Source: Flectonema sp. DT1601 (lineage: Eukaryota > Euglenozoa > Diplonemea > Diplonemida > Diplonemidae). From it: 64,000 nucleotides of DNA. Numbering within the stretch: the stretch's first letter is position 1; the number at the start of each line of letters is the position of its first letter. The position numbers and the translations under genes were made by a program. The DNA is taken from the NCBI GenBank assembly GCA_964019425.1, contig OZ025793.1, positions 1 through 64,000 on the forward strand, in the 5' to 3' direction. The notes beneath the pieces are model-generated. The model saw nothing but the letters and a program-made list of their open reading frames with translations, searched no databases and was not told the DNA's origin. Below, one piece after another: positions 19,179 to 29,485 of the stretch.

Positions 19179-19436
19179 TTACAAAATCAGCATACAAAGA
19201 TCATCAGATGATATCTTCCTTGTAAAGAATGCTGTTTCAGGATCGAGAGATTCTTTTTGATGTACACCACGAGCTGTGAATCCTGTTTAGCAAAATAGAA
19301 CTTAAAATGAATAACTAAAACTTCATTAAAAAATAGTTTTTTTTTTTTTTTTTTCCCACCTTCCGTCCATACCGTTAAAAAATAAAGACAACTCGTTGAG
19401 TTGCCGGTGAACTATTTGTATATTTATCCTTCCAAA
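19179..19436 (-). CDS. Last two exons of an unrecognised gene
   Basis: The penultimate exon, 19373-19436, follows CTTGTTTTAG and reads INIQIVHRQLNELSLFFN. The donor is G|GTATGG. A 90-base intron contains a 20-base T run on + and ends CTAAACAG. The terminal exon, 19179-19282, reads FTARGVHQKESLDPETAFFT then KISSDDLCMLIL and TAA. The phases match exactly (1 + 2). Upstream exons lie beyond 19440 and were not found. Function unknown. Confidence 0.5.
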
Positions 19437-19732
19437 CTAAAACAAGACAATAGAATAAAATAAAATAAAACGCGACTGATGCTCAGGAGAAGCGAAAGCA
19501 GGTTTATATATTTGGTTACCTTCTTTCAATTTCGATCTGATATCACAGCGTCTCAACACATTTATAATTTATAACAAAATATATATTTTTTGTTTGATTT
19601 ATAGCAGTCAGGGAAGTCAGGTTTCATAAAATGCTCAATGGGGTGTAGACTCAACGATGTTTAATTGCGTCACAGCAATGAGTGGAAACTGTCCTGTCGT
19701 AAACTCTCTCAAAAAGGAATAACATTTTCCAC

Positions 19733-19765
<33 letters not shown>

Positions 19766-20071
19766 GAGAAAAAAAAGAGGAAAAAAAACGCGAAGGGAAA
19801 AAGAAAAGAAAGAAGAAAAGAAAGAAGCAGAGAATAAAATAATATTTTAGAAAGGGTAATTATTGACTTCATTTAAGACACTGCAACCAATAAAACGGTA
19901 CCCTTGGGAGAACTATTGCAGAGAAATGATCACGCACTGGAACCCCAGTGAGACGTATTAAGCGAAAAGAAAGGGGAAATGTAGGAATTGTGTATTTATT
20001 CTCAGCAATAATGAAAATAATTGAAAACACCTAAAGCGTGCTTTCCAATCTAACCGAGTTGCGTAAGATGC

Positions 20072-20343
20072 GCATGTGGTAAAGAAGCTGCCTTACTGTC
20101 ACAAATAATGTCAGTGGCGACTCTTCTTCACATTAGTGATCCAACACACTGCCGTAATGAATTCCAATATCGAACGCTTCTGTCCATTTCTGTTCTTCAG
20201 TTTCTCAAATAGAACTTCTTTATGAGTTGGGTGATGGAGCAGGATTTAGAGGGAATTGAGCAGCAATGCAAAAAGCTGTATTAGGTTCAGATGACCAAAT
20301 TATTCTTCATCTCAAGAATTTGTATAAGTTGCGGTACTTTTGA
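20072..20343 (+). CDS. 3' exons of an unrecognised gene with very short introns
   Basis: Three blocks join in phase. 20072-20153 reads CGKEAALLSQIMSVATLLHI and ends GCC|GTAATG. A 47-base intron ends CTGTTCTTCAG. 20201-20230 reads SQIELLYEL and ends G|GTGATG. A 30-base intron ends TTGAG. 20261-20343 reads MQKAVLGSDDQIILHLKNLY and stops at TGA. The helical leucine pattern suggests an armadillo-like or LRR-like repeat protein, but I do not recognise it. The 5' end is not found. Without the 30-base intron the frame meets a stop, so the model depends on that splice. Confidence 0.45.
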
Positions 20344-22034
20344 TCAACGGCTCGTTCACAAGCAACGAAGATCATCAGCCACATCATCTCTTTGCAATTA
20401 CTACGGGTTCGAGAAAGTACCAAGAAAGTGAACGCAAGAGCGGTATATGTCCGTATGTTATGTTAAAGACAAACGTTATGTCCAATAACGGAATACACTG
20501 CAGTCGTGTGAAATAGTTTCAAGGTTTTTATGCGGTACACAGAAAAAATCATAATAATAATAACAATAATGTACAGAAAGTTGGAAACGGATTCGCTCAT
20601 CGAAAAAAATGTGGGGAAACGAGAACTCAACAAGTAGCAAAATACTACAGCACAGCCTTGTTTTAAACGCTGCTTATCTTTTCTACAATCATTCCTGTGC
20701 AACACAGAATGTTGGCATCGTGCCTCCTCAAAAGGAGTCAAGAAAATATAATAAACGTCAACAACTTGTACTGTTGGTATTAACTTACTTTTAATAAAAT
20801 CCATTCTCTTAACGCGGAATGAATTCAAGACGAGGAAAAGTACCTTTTCAACCACTACTAAAATATTATCCTTTTAATAAGTCAATCGTTCGTTTTTTTA
20901 TTTTCTTAAATTTTTTTTCTTTTTTTTTGCATTTTTCATCGAACCGAGTCGCAAAGAATCCAATTTTTTTCATTTATTTTTTTTTTAATTCGGCATCTTG
21001 CGTTGAACGATGATCAGGACTGTGGCGAACTATTCTGCACGTCTCAAGAAAATAACCATGAACGATGACAACAGAGGAAGAAAACAACAACAGGGATGGG
21101 GTTCGCGGGTACAAGTACGAAAGAACGGAAATCATTACATGCTTCCGAAAAATACCCGAAAAAAAGCTCATCAAGCCAATGGCTATATTAATAACCCCAC
21201 CCCATTCGTGTTGGGCAGGCAACTCACTTTTTCGAGGAATGCAAAGACGGTACATGTCGAACTGTCGTTCCTCAAAAGAAGTGGTACAAGGGGGAGAAGG
21301 AATAAAAACATCAAATATGAAGTAAAAAGGATAATAAAAGAAAACAAATTATTAGCATTCACATAGCGTGAGTCGTCAGAGTACTTCGTAGAAGCACAGT
21401 GATCAGTAGATTGAATATTGACACACAAATAATAGAAACTACAAACATAATAAAAAGAATCAGGAAGAAGTTATCCCCCCCAAGTAGAATATTGAATAGC
21501 GAGAGGTGTGATTTAGCAACGTAGCCATGGCACTGTAGTCCCCGACACCTCACTTGGTATGGGGGTGAATAGAAGTGCTTCAAGGATCACGTCTTAAATT
21601 ACATTTAAAAAAATAGAAACTGAGTAATTCTGTTTTGTAATTTGATTTGGTACTCTTAAATAGTACTTCTACCTCACTAATTAGGCTCCAAAATCAAAAA
21701 TTATCAAAACCTGAACGACTCAACTGCCCGTAGTTCCAAACAAAGTTTCTTAAAGTCTTTTAGTTCCACAGCAAACATCCTTCCTGTGATGAAGTCTCGT
21801 GACTAAGATTTTTATTCGCGGATGGGGATGCAATTAAAGTTCTGAAAACAGCTTTCGCTGTAACGGTACTCAAAACAGTTTTTTCTGCTCATTCCATTTC
21901 ATTCGAAACAGAAATGGAGACTGCATTCCTGCCGATATCCTGCGAGTTTAAAGTTGCTTCTCGTCAAATACAACATGTGCTTACGAACTGAATATAGAAA
22001 GAACGTTTCTCGAAGATATCAACACCTTTCTGGG
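20344..22034. other. Mixed region with competing open frames
   Basis: Open frames overlap on both strands at 20609-20794 and 21010-21366. The longest, 118 codons on + at 21010-21366, is Arg/Lys rich (NTRKKAHQANGYINNPTPF), but an 86-codon frame and a minus frame over the same bases are equally open. I see no splice or family evidence that decides between them. Confidence 0.3.
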
Positions 22035-22483
22035 ATGAGCATTTATTTAAATATCGCGAGTTCTTACTTCATGCTGAGTGAGACCACAAGTCCTGCAGAA
22101 GCGGTTCATTATGATCTCAAAGATAAGATGGGTCATAAAAACGACCTGCTTACTGCGGATTATCTATTGTTGGATTGTTGCATTCCATCGGGGGGGGGGT
22201 TTGCATTTAATTTTCTTTTTCAGATGATAAAGAGTATCGTAAGCAGCTACACTTCATCGAACCTCAACCGATGACCACCGCGAACATTACGGGCAGTGAT
22301 CGCTCCGTTACCTCACCAGATAAGTTTTCATTTCTTTCAGATGTTTATAAAATGTATCGAATAAGAAAAATCGGTTCCAAGATTGCGACAAGCGCAAACA
22401 TAATAACAAAAACACAACACAACATTATACACAACAATAGGTGGTATTCTCCTCTTGTTGGAGACAACTTCTTAGATAGTTGA
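22035..22483 (+). CDS. Candidate spliced gene, plus strand
   Basis: The first block starts ATG at 22035 and reads SSYFMLSETTSPAEAVHYDL then DLLTADYLLLDCC. A G10 run is followed by a possible 25-base intron beginning GTTTGC and ending CTTTTTCAG. The second block, open from there to TGA at 22481-22483, reads KEYRKQLHFIEPQP and later HNNRWYSPLVGDNFLDS. The phase across the join needs one base more or less, which the G run could explain as an assembly error. The minus strand over 22370-22480 is also open with a strongly hydrophobic segment, so strand is not certain. Confidence 0.3.
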
Positions 22484-22511
22484 CAAAGTCGTAAAAACAC
22501 ACTCAACAAAC

Positions 22512-22992
22512 CTCAAAGAAGCGTCAGGTTGAACAGGATCACTAGTCTCAAGGTACGCATTCATCTCAAGAAGTATTTTCGCAGAGGTTCGTCCTAAATG
22601 GTGAATAGTTGTCATGCAGAATACCAACTATAGTAGTTAACAAATCACAAAAAAAAACCAGTTTTCATATTGAGTTTCGTTAGGCGTTCGTGTGTAGACA
22701 AAATAATTAGCAGAGACTCCTCTAACTGTGAAGGGGGACTCTGGAGGGTTTCATCGTATTTTCGTTCACTTAGCGTGTATTGAATAATAGGTTTCGACAA
22801 TCGAATTTGACACGTGTGTGTAGTTGGAATCGTGTAGGGGTCTGAACACCAAATGAGTTGCTGCAGTCGAATAAAATAATAAACAAAAACTATGACTAAA
22901 CCAGGTTCCAGAATTGTTTTGATTTGAGGGGCGCATCGTAACTGCGATATCTCCGTGCGGACTGGTAACGCAACCAAGGTGTCATCCCTCAC
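22512..22992 (-). CDS. Candidate spliced gene, minus strand
   Basis: The exon ending at 22659 reads LLIILSTHERLTKLNMKT, with donor G|GTTTTT. A 65-base intron contains TTAACTAC and ends CACCATTTAG. Exon 22512-22593 continues in phase with RTSAKILLEMNAYLETSDP. Upstream, 22900-22992 reads LVALPVRTEISQLRCAPQI, with a possible 41-base intron between. No ATG is found in this frame, so the start lies further up. Function unknown. Confidence 0.4.
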
Positions 22993-24027
22993 TCGGAGAT
23001 AAGATACAAAAGTATTATTTTCTTATCCTTTTTTTTTTTTTTTTTTTTTTTGATTATAATGCAAAACAAAAATAACAGGAACCTCATAAAGCCAGTTCTT
23101 GTTATTAAATTGTGTACTCTTCACGAGCAACTCTTCTTTTGTTGGTTCTTAGAAACTGAGCCTGAAAGTGATGGTGGGAGAGATAATTAGAACCAAAAAA
23201 AGGGTAATAATTGGAATCGAGGAGATTAACAGCTTTCTCTTGTTTTGGGTTGAGCTAATGTTCAGTTTTTTTTTTTATTATTATCATTTTCTTTTTTTTT
23301 TTTCTTGTTTAATTCTCAATCAGACCTGAATGGAAACAATAAATGAAAAAGAGAGACCACTAGAACCAGAGTTCTTTTTTTTTTTTTTTTTTTTTTTCTC
23401 AATTAAATGTCAGTAATAAGTTAAGACAGACGCTAGACATTAGTAATGATAACAGTGAAGGAAAAGAAAGGTCTTCAGATTCAAAAAGTGCTGCAGACTC
23501 AATAAAGAAAAAGTAAAGGTATAAGAAGTAGAAAGAACCCCACAATGAATATTAAAAAAGCATGGCTACAGTAGTTAGTAGCCACACGAAAGAAATGCAG
23601 ACAGACAGCACAACTTTTTATTTCCAATTTGTTTCCGGTTCTCTGCTCTTCTTATAAAATCCAAGAGTTACTTTTCAGTTGGACTTCAATAAGGGACCAC
23701 AACGCGAAGCAAATAAAAAGTTTAGTACCACTCTGTAGCAAGAAAATGAAGTGAGAAACGGGTAAGGGAGATAATAAAGAAAGAAGAAGAATAATTGGCC
23801 TATTTAGTAGCAAATAAGTAAATGGCTCCAAGAAAATAGAAAAAGTGATGAAAGTGCTGGAGAGGAAGTAAGGTAGTTGGTCAGCGGGATGGGTGGTGTG
23901 CGCTGCCTACTTCATTTTTGAGTAACAATTCGTAGACTTACAAATAATTGGGAAAAAAAAACTTTGCATTAATATGAACTTGCAGAATATAAGAGGGGAC
24001 TGCAAACCTTTGTCACTACCACAGAGT
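22993..24027. other. Gene-poor A+T-rich DNA
   Basis: T runs at about 23030 and 23377 and many short A/T tracts. I see no exon with convincing frame and splice sites. Confidence 0.6.
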
Positions 24028-24214
24028 GTGAAGAGCTCTTTTCGCCAAAACTATCGGGGAAGAAAAAATAAAAATAAATAACAAACAAATACTAAAAGAA
24101 ATTCAAAAGAAAATAGAAACATGCATTTGTCGAGCTGCCGATCACGCACAGCAAGAACGCACAAACGAAAACTCCCGGCTATCACAATTACTTCGCGCGC
24201 TAGACAATCGTTAG
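24028..24214 (+). CDS. Terminal exon, coiled-coil protein
   Basis: An open frame reads ALFAKTIGEEKIKINNKQIL, then IQKKIETCICRAADHAQQER and NSRLSQLLRALDNR before TAG at 24212-24214. The heptad-like spacing of I, L and A suggests a coiled coil. The acceptor is probably the AG near 24027. Upstream exons were not found. It was missed by length filters because it is under 60 codons. Confidence 0.4.
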
Positions 24215-24291
24215 GCTCATTAAGGGATTACTTAAAAGTGTTTATTTTCAAAAATAAATCGTTTGTATGTGAAGTAAGTCAATTCCCTTAG

Positions 24292-24468
24292 AATGGACAC
24301 AAAGAGAATGGATCTACAAACCAACACTCTCCGTAGTGGTGGCAATATCCGATTATAGAAAGTGAGAAAGAGAAAGATGAAACTGAAGCTGAATTCCTTT
24401 AACTGCAAGGTTTTCACAGCAGGGAAGATAGAAATCGACTTCCCCAGAAATTCAATCACCAACAATAA
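24292..24468 (+). CDS. Last two exons of an unrecognised gene
   Basis: Exon 24292-24361 follows the acceptor AATTCCCTTAG and reads WTQREWIYKPTLSVVVAISD. The donor is AA|GTGAGA. A 58-base intron ends GGTTTTCACAG. Exon 24420-24468 reads REDRNRLPQKFNHQQ and TAA. Phase 2 + 1 joins give Asn at the junction. All four splice signals are good. Function unknown. Confidence 0.45.
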
Positions 24469-24739
24469 TACGTATCAAGCCTGCACAAAGAAATAACAAC
24501 TTGTTCTGTTTTTCACCAAACTAAAATCAACAAAAAGAAAACCATAAGAGAGAGGAGAACAAAATGCAAGAGAGATAAGATAGAGAGAGAAAAAGGATTA
24601 AGTTCCGTAAATGAATGAGAATGAGAGATATATTCCAGTCATACACGAAACAGTACAGTTGACATGCAGCACTTGACGCCACGACAAAATACTGCGAGAC
24701 ATCCGTACACACAACAAGAAAAGACTTTTCTCGTCTACC

Positions 24740-25134
24740 ATGAGCTGGATTCCAATTGATTCCACAACGGATGGTGAGCTCGATTATAATTTACGGACTT
24801 CCTTACGAGCATTGATGCTTGTAATGACAACAACAAAAGAGAAGAGGAAGCGTCCGCTGGTGAGAAAGACGATTTACAAATGAACTTTAAAAAAAACAAC
24901 AAGAACAAAGCAGTTTGCAAATACTTTCATTTGGGATGAGAGCTGCAAGGCTGCGATGGAGAAATGACAAGCATCTGGTGAGTGCAGTACTTCGTCACAT
25001 TACAGAAGAATTTCCAACTCCCGTTGCAGTGCAACAGGCTGATTGCAACACTGCATCAAGTAGCTGACCATCTACCTGGTGACGATGTGCAGCAACTCAA
25101 ACAGAGTGACCCACACTCTACACAACGTTACTAA
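24740..25134 (+). CDS. Candidate four-exon small gene (97 residues)
   Basis: ATG at 24740. Exons are 24740-24820, 24840-24859, 24914-24977 and 25006-25134, with introns of 19, 54 and 28 bases, all GT-AG and all phase-consistent. The protein starts MSWIPIDSTTDGELDYNLRT, includes RAARLRWRNDKHLKNFQL and ends HLPGDDVQQLKQSDPHS then TQRY. Donors GTGAGA and GTGAGT are strong; the 19-base intron is the weakest link. No family is recognised. Confidence 0.4.
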
Positions 25135-26991
25135 GTAAAGTAGTAACGCCTTGTCATAAGGGACTCCCAATCATTATACGATCAGGGAAAAGGCGCGAAG
25201 CTGCGCGCGATCACAGATTAAACTGTACCTTTGTTATTTGTATCATTTGAGGCAAAGCGATTTACCTTTTTTATTATTTGTTCGCTAAAATACTAACAGA
25301 CTACTAAATCCATTCGTCTTGTTCCGTTGCAACCTCACGAGGGTCACACAAACAAAGTTTTGGACTGTTGGTACGCACTCAACACAATGTAACTAATAAT
25401 AAGAAACAAGTAGCACACGTTAAGATAACATCTTGCCGTCTATTCAATAAGGCAAGCCTTGGACAAGTATCAAACGGGTTGACAACAAAGCACGAAAATT
25501 ACAAAAGTAAAGATATGACGCACCTTAAGACGCGGCGGGTAGCGAATTCATTTGTGTGATTGATGCACTTTGTTGACTTCAAAATAGTAACCTTGACACG
25601 GACTTGAGGAAGTAAATAAAAATAACCAAAACTAAATGAGGAAAAAAAGAAAGCATCCGTAACAGCCGCAACCAATACGAAGTAAGAACAGGAGATTAAC
25701 AGCTGGTGAAAATTCTTTTTCTTCTTCACTAACCGACAGGAGTGGTAGACTAGGAAAATAGGAAATAAAAACGGGAAAAAGCCTCTTAGTTCAACAAGGC
25801 ACATGCGTAGACAATAAATTTCACTAACTAAAACAATAAATTACTTTGAACCAGATCCTACTCAAAGTATTGCCGAGTAACAACTCAGTAACAAGAAGGA
25901 CCTGCTACACAAGGCCCAAACAGATAGAGAAATGGGAACACAGATGAAGCGATATAATTGAACGTGTTGCCCCCGATATGGGCACGTTTTTTTTTTTTTC
26001 TTTGCTCTCTTGGTTTTCTCTTTTGAGAGACGTTTTATTAGTTCTTTTATTTTAAATACATCATTTGTGAACAGCAGTTATTCATATTTAGGAAATCTTC
26101 CGAAATATGAAGCTGGTAGTTCAGAAACCTTCGACTGGTAGTTCAGAAACCTTCGACTGGCTGTATTGTATTCTGGTATTATTTTTTATTGTATATTATT
26201 CCAAGTTACCAACTTTGTAAGCACCCCAAGAACGTTTTTCACACTCATCATTCATGTTGGGGTCATGAAGCGATAGCTTCACTTCAGACCAGAATTGCTA
26301 TTTTTTTTTTTTTTTTTAATTATAAATATATTCTACTTGTCAACTCTGTCACCACAACAACGTGTACTACAAAAAAGAACTGGAGGCAGTGAGAAAAACA
26401 GGAGCGGGAAAGAAGGGGTAGAACTGGAAACACATTCAGAACCCAAAAAAAAAAAAAGGAAAAAAAAAAACAGAACTATAAACAGATAGTTGGGAATAAA
26501 TTTACGAAAGGGGTAAAATTGAAACTTTGGGGGAGAGGGGTTTATTTAAGAAAGAACATGGGTTTGGATTTATTTTGTTGGTTATAATCTCGCTAGTTCC
26601 TTTTTGAAAAACATATTTATCAAAAAAGGAAGGCCTGCACCACACACACTGTCGCAACAACAGAAGTGGTGCATTATAGATTTACCGTCTTAATGGATTC
26701 TATTTTCGTCATAACCTCAAAGGAAAGCATCAGAACACGATGTAGGAATGGGTTTCCAAACCGTATTGACTAAAGAAAACAAATAAATAATAAATAAGGG
26801 GTGCGAACATTATTATCACCCCCAAAAACGCCAAAGTTGGCAAGTCGCATAGGTTATGTTTTATTCAGGGATTCCTTTTTTTTTTTTTTTTTTATCCTTA
26901 TTTTTCTTATACTTTCTTTTTTGAATACATCCCTTCAATCAAACTTAACGAACTTTTTTTTTAAATACTTTTCTTCAACGAGTTCGATAAT
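25135..26991. other. A+T-rich DNA with weak coding-like blocks
   Basis: A frame at 25499-25640 on the minus strand (VRVKVTILKSTKCINHTNEF) and a plus frame over the same bases compete. A 22-base unit, TGGTAGTTCAGAAACCTTCG plus AC, is tandemly doubled near 26111-26155. Otherwise I see T runs and no supported gene. Confidence 0.4.
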
Positions 26992-27534
26992 GAATCCCAA
27001 CAAGAGTAGAGACTTAACCAAACTTCAGCAGTCAAATGTGTTAATTACAGTGGTACGGTGAGTACGGTGGGTACAAAGATCAGTTAGTAATAACGTTCAT
27101 GCTCATCAACTAAATTATAAAAAAAATAACAAGAAATAAACACAAATACTCAACAGTAAAATGATTAAAAGCGAATAGCTTCCTACGATGAGGATCAGTG
27201 TTAGGTAAAAGAACAATCAAAACCGATGATACCAGCGACCTGCAATGGGGAGCACATGCGAAAGGACTTCTTCGGCAGTTCAACGTGCTCGAGGTAATAA
27301 AAAAAGAAATTAAAGTAAAAGAGCTTCAATAAACGCTCCGACTTACCCGTTCACGATTCAGAAAAGAATTAACGAGGCGTCAAAGTGTTGCAAAAGTAGC
27401 TCTAAAAATTACACTTTATTTCGGCAAAGACGCTGCCGACAATGAGAAAAAGAAGAATTTCTCCGTTTATCAAACATACAATGTCAACCTGATAGTAGAA
27501 GTTATCAGTGCACTGTATGATGGATGAGGACAAT
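26992..27534 (+). CDS. Coding-like blocks of an unrecognised spliced gene
   Basis: A first-exon-like block starts ATG at 26992 (MNPNKSRDLTKLQQSNVLIT) with a clean donor G|GTGAGT at 27058. A second block near 27210-27296 reads KTDDTSDLQWGAHAKGLLRQ. A third, ending at TGA 27532-27534, reads TRRQSVAKVALKITLYFGKD and YNVNLIVEVISALYDG. Several alternative joins are phase-consistent, so I give no exact model. The first block faintly recalls the start of a kinesin motor, but nothing later confirms that. Confidence 0.35.
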
Positions 27535-28822
27535 CACTTCTATTATTTCTGCTAAAACAAAAAATCGAAATCAACTTCCTTAACACTTGCACGTGCAAGA
27601 ACCGTTTGAGGTTCGGTACGCATAAAGAAAACTGAATCTTTTTTTTTCCGCTCTCCCCTATTTTTTTTCCCCCTTTGTTTGTTTACCTCAAAACTTGGAT
27701 TTACTCAGGTAAAAAATAAAACAAAAGACGTCCGATTGCCGGCTCATACGCGTTAATGCTGCCTGCCCACAAGAAAGCCTTGTATTAAAAGAGTGAAGCT
27801 GTGGTGAAGGCGCCAGCGTTTATTTCGTAAAACAGATACGACTGAGCGCAAAGGACATAACAACTATAAAAAGAGAAATATGCGCCAACATCACAATTAA
27901 AGTGGAGGCGACCTGGGGGTAGAGATCGAGCTGGTTAGAGTTGTTTTTTCACATACTGCATCATAAGGAATAGTGTAGCAAGCTAACCAATCACAGCAAG
28001 AATACCAACCTGAGGATTGTAATATAATGAGTTCAGGATTGGGGACTTCCTTGGGGACTGGATTACAGTTTTTATTTTTTCTCGGGAGTTGGGGAAAAAA
28101 GTTAGCAGGGGAAGAGAGTATGACAATAAAAATGGATACCTTAGTCAATCGAACAAATAGTAGGACTGAAGAAAGTACGGGTGGGGTAGTGGAAGTGGAA
28201 GTGGGGTAAGTATTCTTTAGTGTCTTTTGTTCCTTATTTTGAATCCCAAAAAGGTTAAAGATCTTCATAACTCCAACCCTCTCATCTGATACTAGTCAAC
28301 TGCCGCAGGTAACAAACAGAAACAAAAGAATTAGTCGAAAGGATCAATTTTATTCAAACTTGAAAAATCATTTGTCTTTGCACAATCATATTACTGGCGG
28401 TATGAATTCGAAAGAAAACTGCTTAACAACAACAGATGATCTTATGTACGAGGCAATCATGATTACCCAGAACAAAGACAAAAACAATGACGCGATACCA
28501 AGTAAAGTAGAAGAGTAACAAATATCGAAAAGGGGACCAAGAAGGTATTGTCTATTATTATGCGAGCAGAAACTAACTCGATACTCCCTGCTTTTACTTC
28601 TTTTTACAAGTTCTTTTTTATTCCATTTCTTTCAACTTAGAGTTTTCACCATAACATCAATAAAAAAAAATAATCGCAATTTTTTTTTTTTGTTTGTTGG
28701 TTGTTGGTTTTTTTTTTTTTTTTTGGGGGGGAAATTTGATGGGGGAGGGGAGAGAGTGTAGTGTAATGAATATATAACGGCAATAAAAGCCCGTGAGTTT
28801 TTCTTAAATTTTTTTTTTCCAC
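27535..28822. other. A+T-rich DNA with one ambiguous open region
   Basis: 27897-28268 is open for 123 codons on the minus strand, with a Ser/Thr/Pro-rich start, and for 60 codons on plus. Neither has clear support. T and G runs lie near 28680-28740. Confidence 0.35.
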
Positions 28823-29407
28823 TTACGCAGAGAGGGTTTTCGTCACAGCCAAGGCTGTTACGACCACTTCTGATATCCAACACCACAGCGAAGCCAGTTG
28901 GACGAATGGCCAGGTAATAATATGTGCTCCAATACTGATTGCATTGAAATCCCATACTTCTTCAATCTTGCTGCATCTCCAGTCAGTACCGTCTTCAGTT
29001 TCTTCTTCTGTAAGGTGCACGGAGTGAAATAAATGAAAACTAAAAGGACTTATTATGTACCGAAGTAGTGTCGTAGTCGAGTACTCGATATTTGCTTCTA
29101 TGAGAACGCTGTCGTTTTTCCCGCTAAAGCTGGATTTCACTGTGTATTTTATATTAAAAAGGTATTGAATTAAAGCATACATCAGTAATATAACTTTTGT
29201 ATTTTCGTCAACTTTTAATAAAGGGTTTTTAAATGATGCGCCTTCACTAAGAAATCCTTTCCCTGCAGATGGGGTTTCGTGCATCTCTTTCACTTGCGCT
29301 GCGATGCCAGCAGCATCGATATTACTACTCGCCGTTGATGAAGTGCTGCAACAACTTTGACTTCTACTCAATCGTCCTCCCTCTCGTATTTGATAAGCTT
29401 CCGACAT
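28823..29407 (-). CDS. Unknown protein with hydrophobic C-terminal helices
   Basis: Starts at ATG 29405-29407 (MSEAYQIREGGRLSRSQS); 194 residues are open in one exon. An N-terminal Ser-rich tail is followed by a middle part with KYTVKSSFSGKNDSVLIEAN and a C-terminal part with SKIEEVWDFNAISIGAHIIT, then a hydrophobic stretch ending in EVVVTALAVTKTLSA. The pattern of a small beta-sheet domain followed by D/E-x-W is reminiscent of NTF2/SnoaL-like folds, but this is only a suggestion. The apparent stop is created inside a strong splice donor (GC|GTAAGT), so a further exon is likely. Confidence 0.5.
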   Translation of the reverse strand: MSEAYQIREGGRLSRSQSCCSTSSTASSNIDAAGIAAQVKEMHETPSAGKGFLSEGASFKNPLLKVDENTKVILLMYALIQYLFNIKYTVKSSFSGKNDSVLIEANIEYSTTTLLRYIISPFSFHLFHSVHLTEEETEDGTDWRCSKIEEVWDFNAISIGAHIITWPFVQLASLWCWISEVVVTALAVTKTLSA

Positions 29408-29485
29408 TATATATTGGATTGTGTTGTCTGTTTTTTTTTGTTTGAATAAATTATTTCTCGACGTCGTAATAATATTAGAACTCAC

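Noticed and set aside
21954-22274. Resemblance of LLTADYLLLDCC to a polyprenyl synthase segment
   Set aside because: No Asp-rich motif or second conserved region follows, so the likeness is too short to name a family.
16450-25134. Alternative genetic code (TGA as Trp or TAA as Gln), suggested by in-frame stops inside coding-like blocks
   Set aside because: The 416-residue aminotransferase, RPS16 and the 1,933-residue ORF have no internal TGA or TAA and use TAA to stop. The apparent stops fall in short introns when phases are checked.
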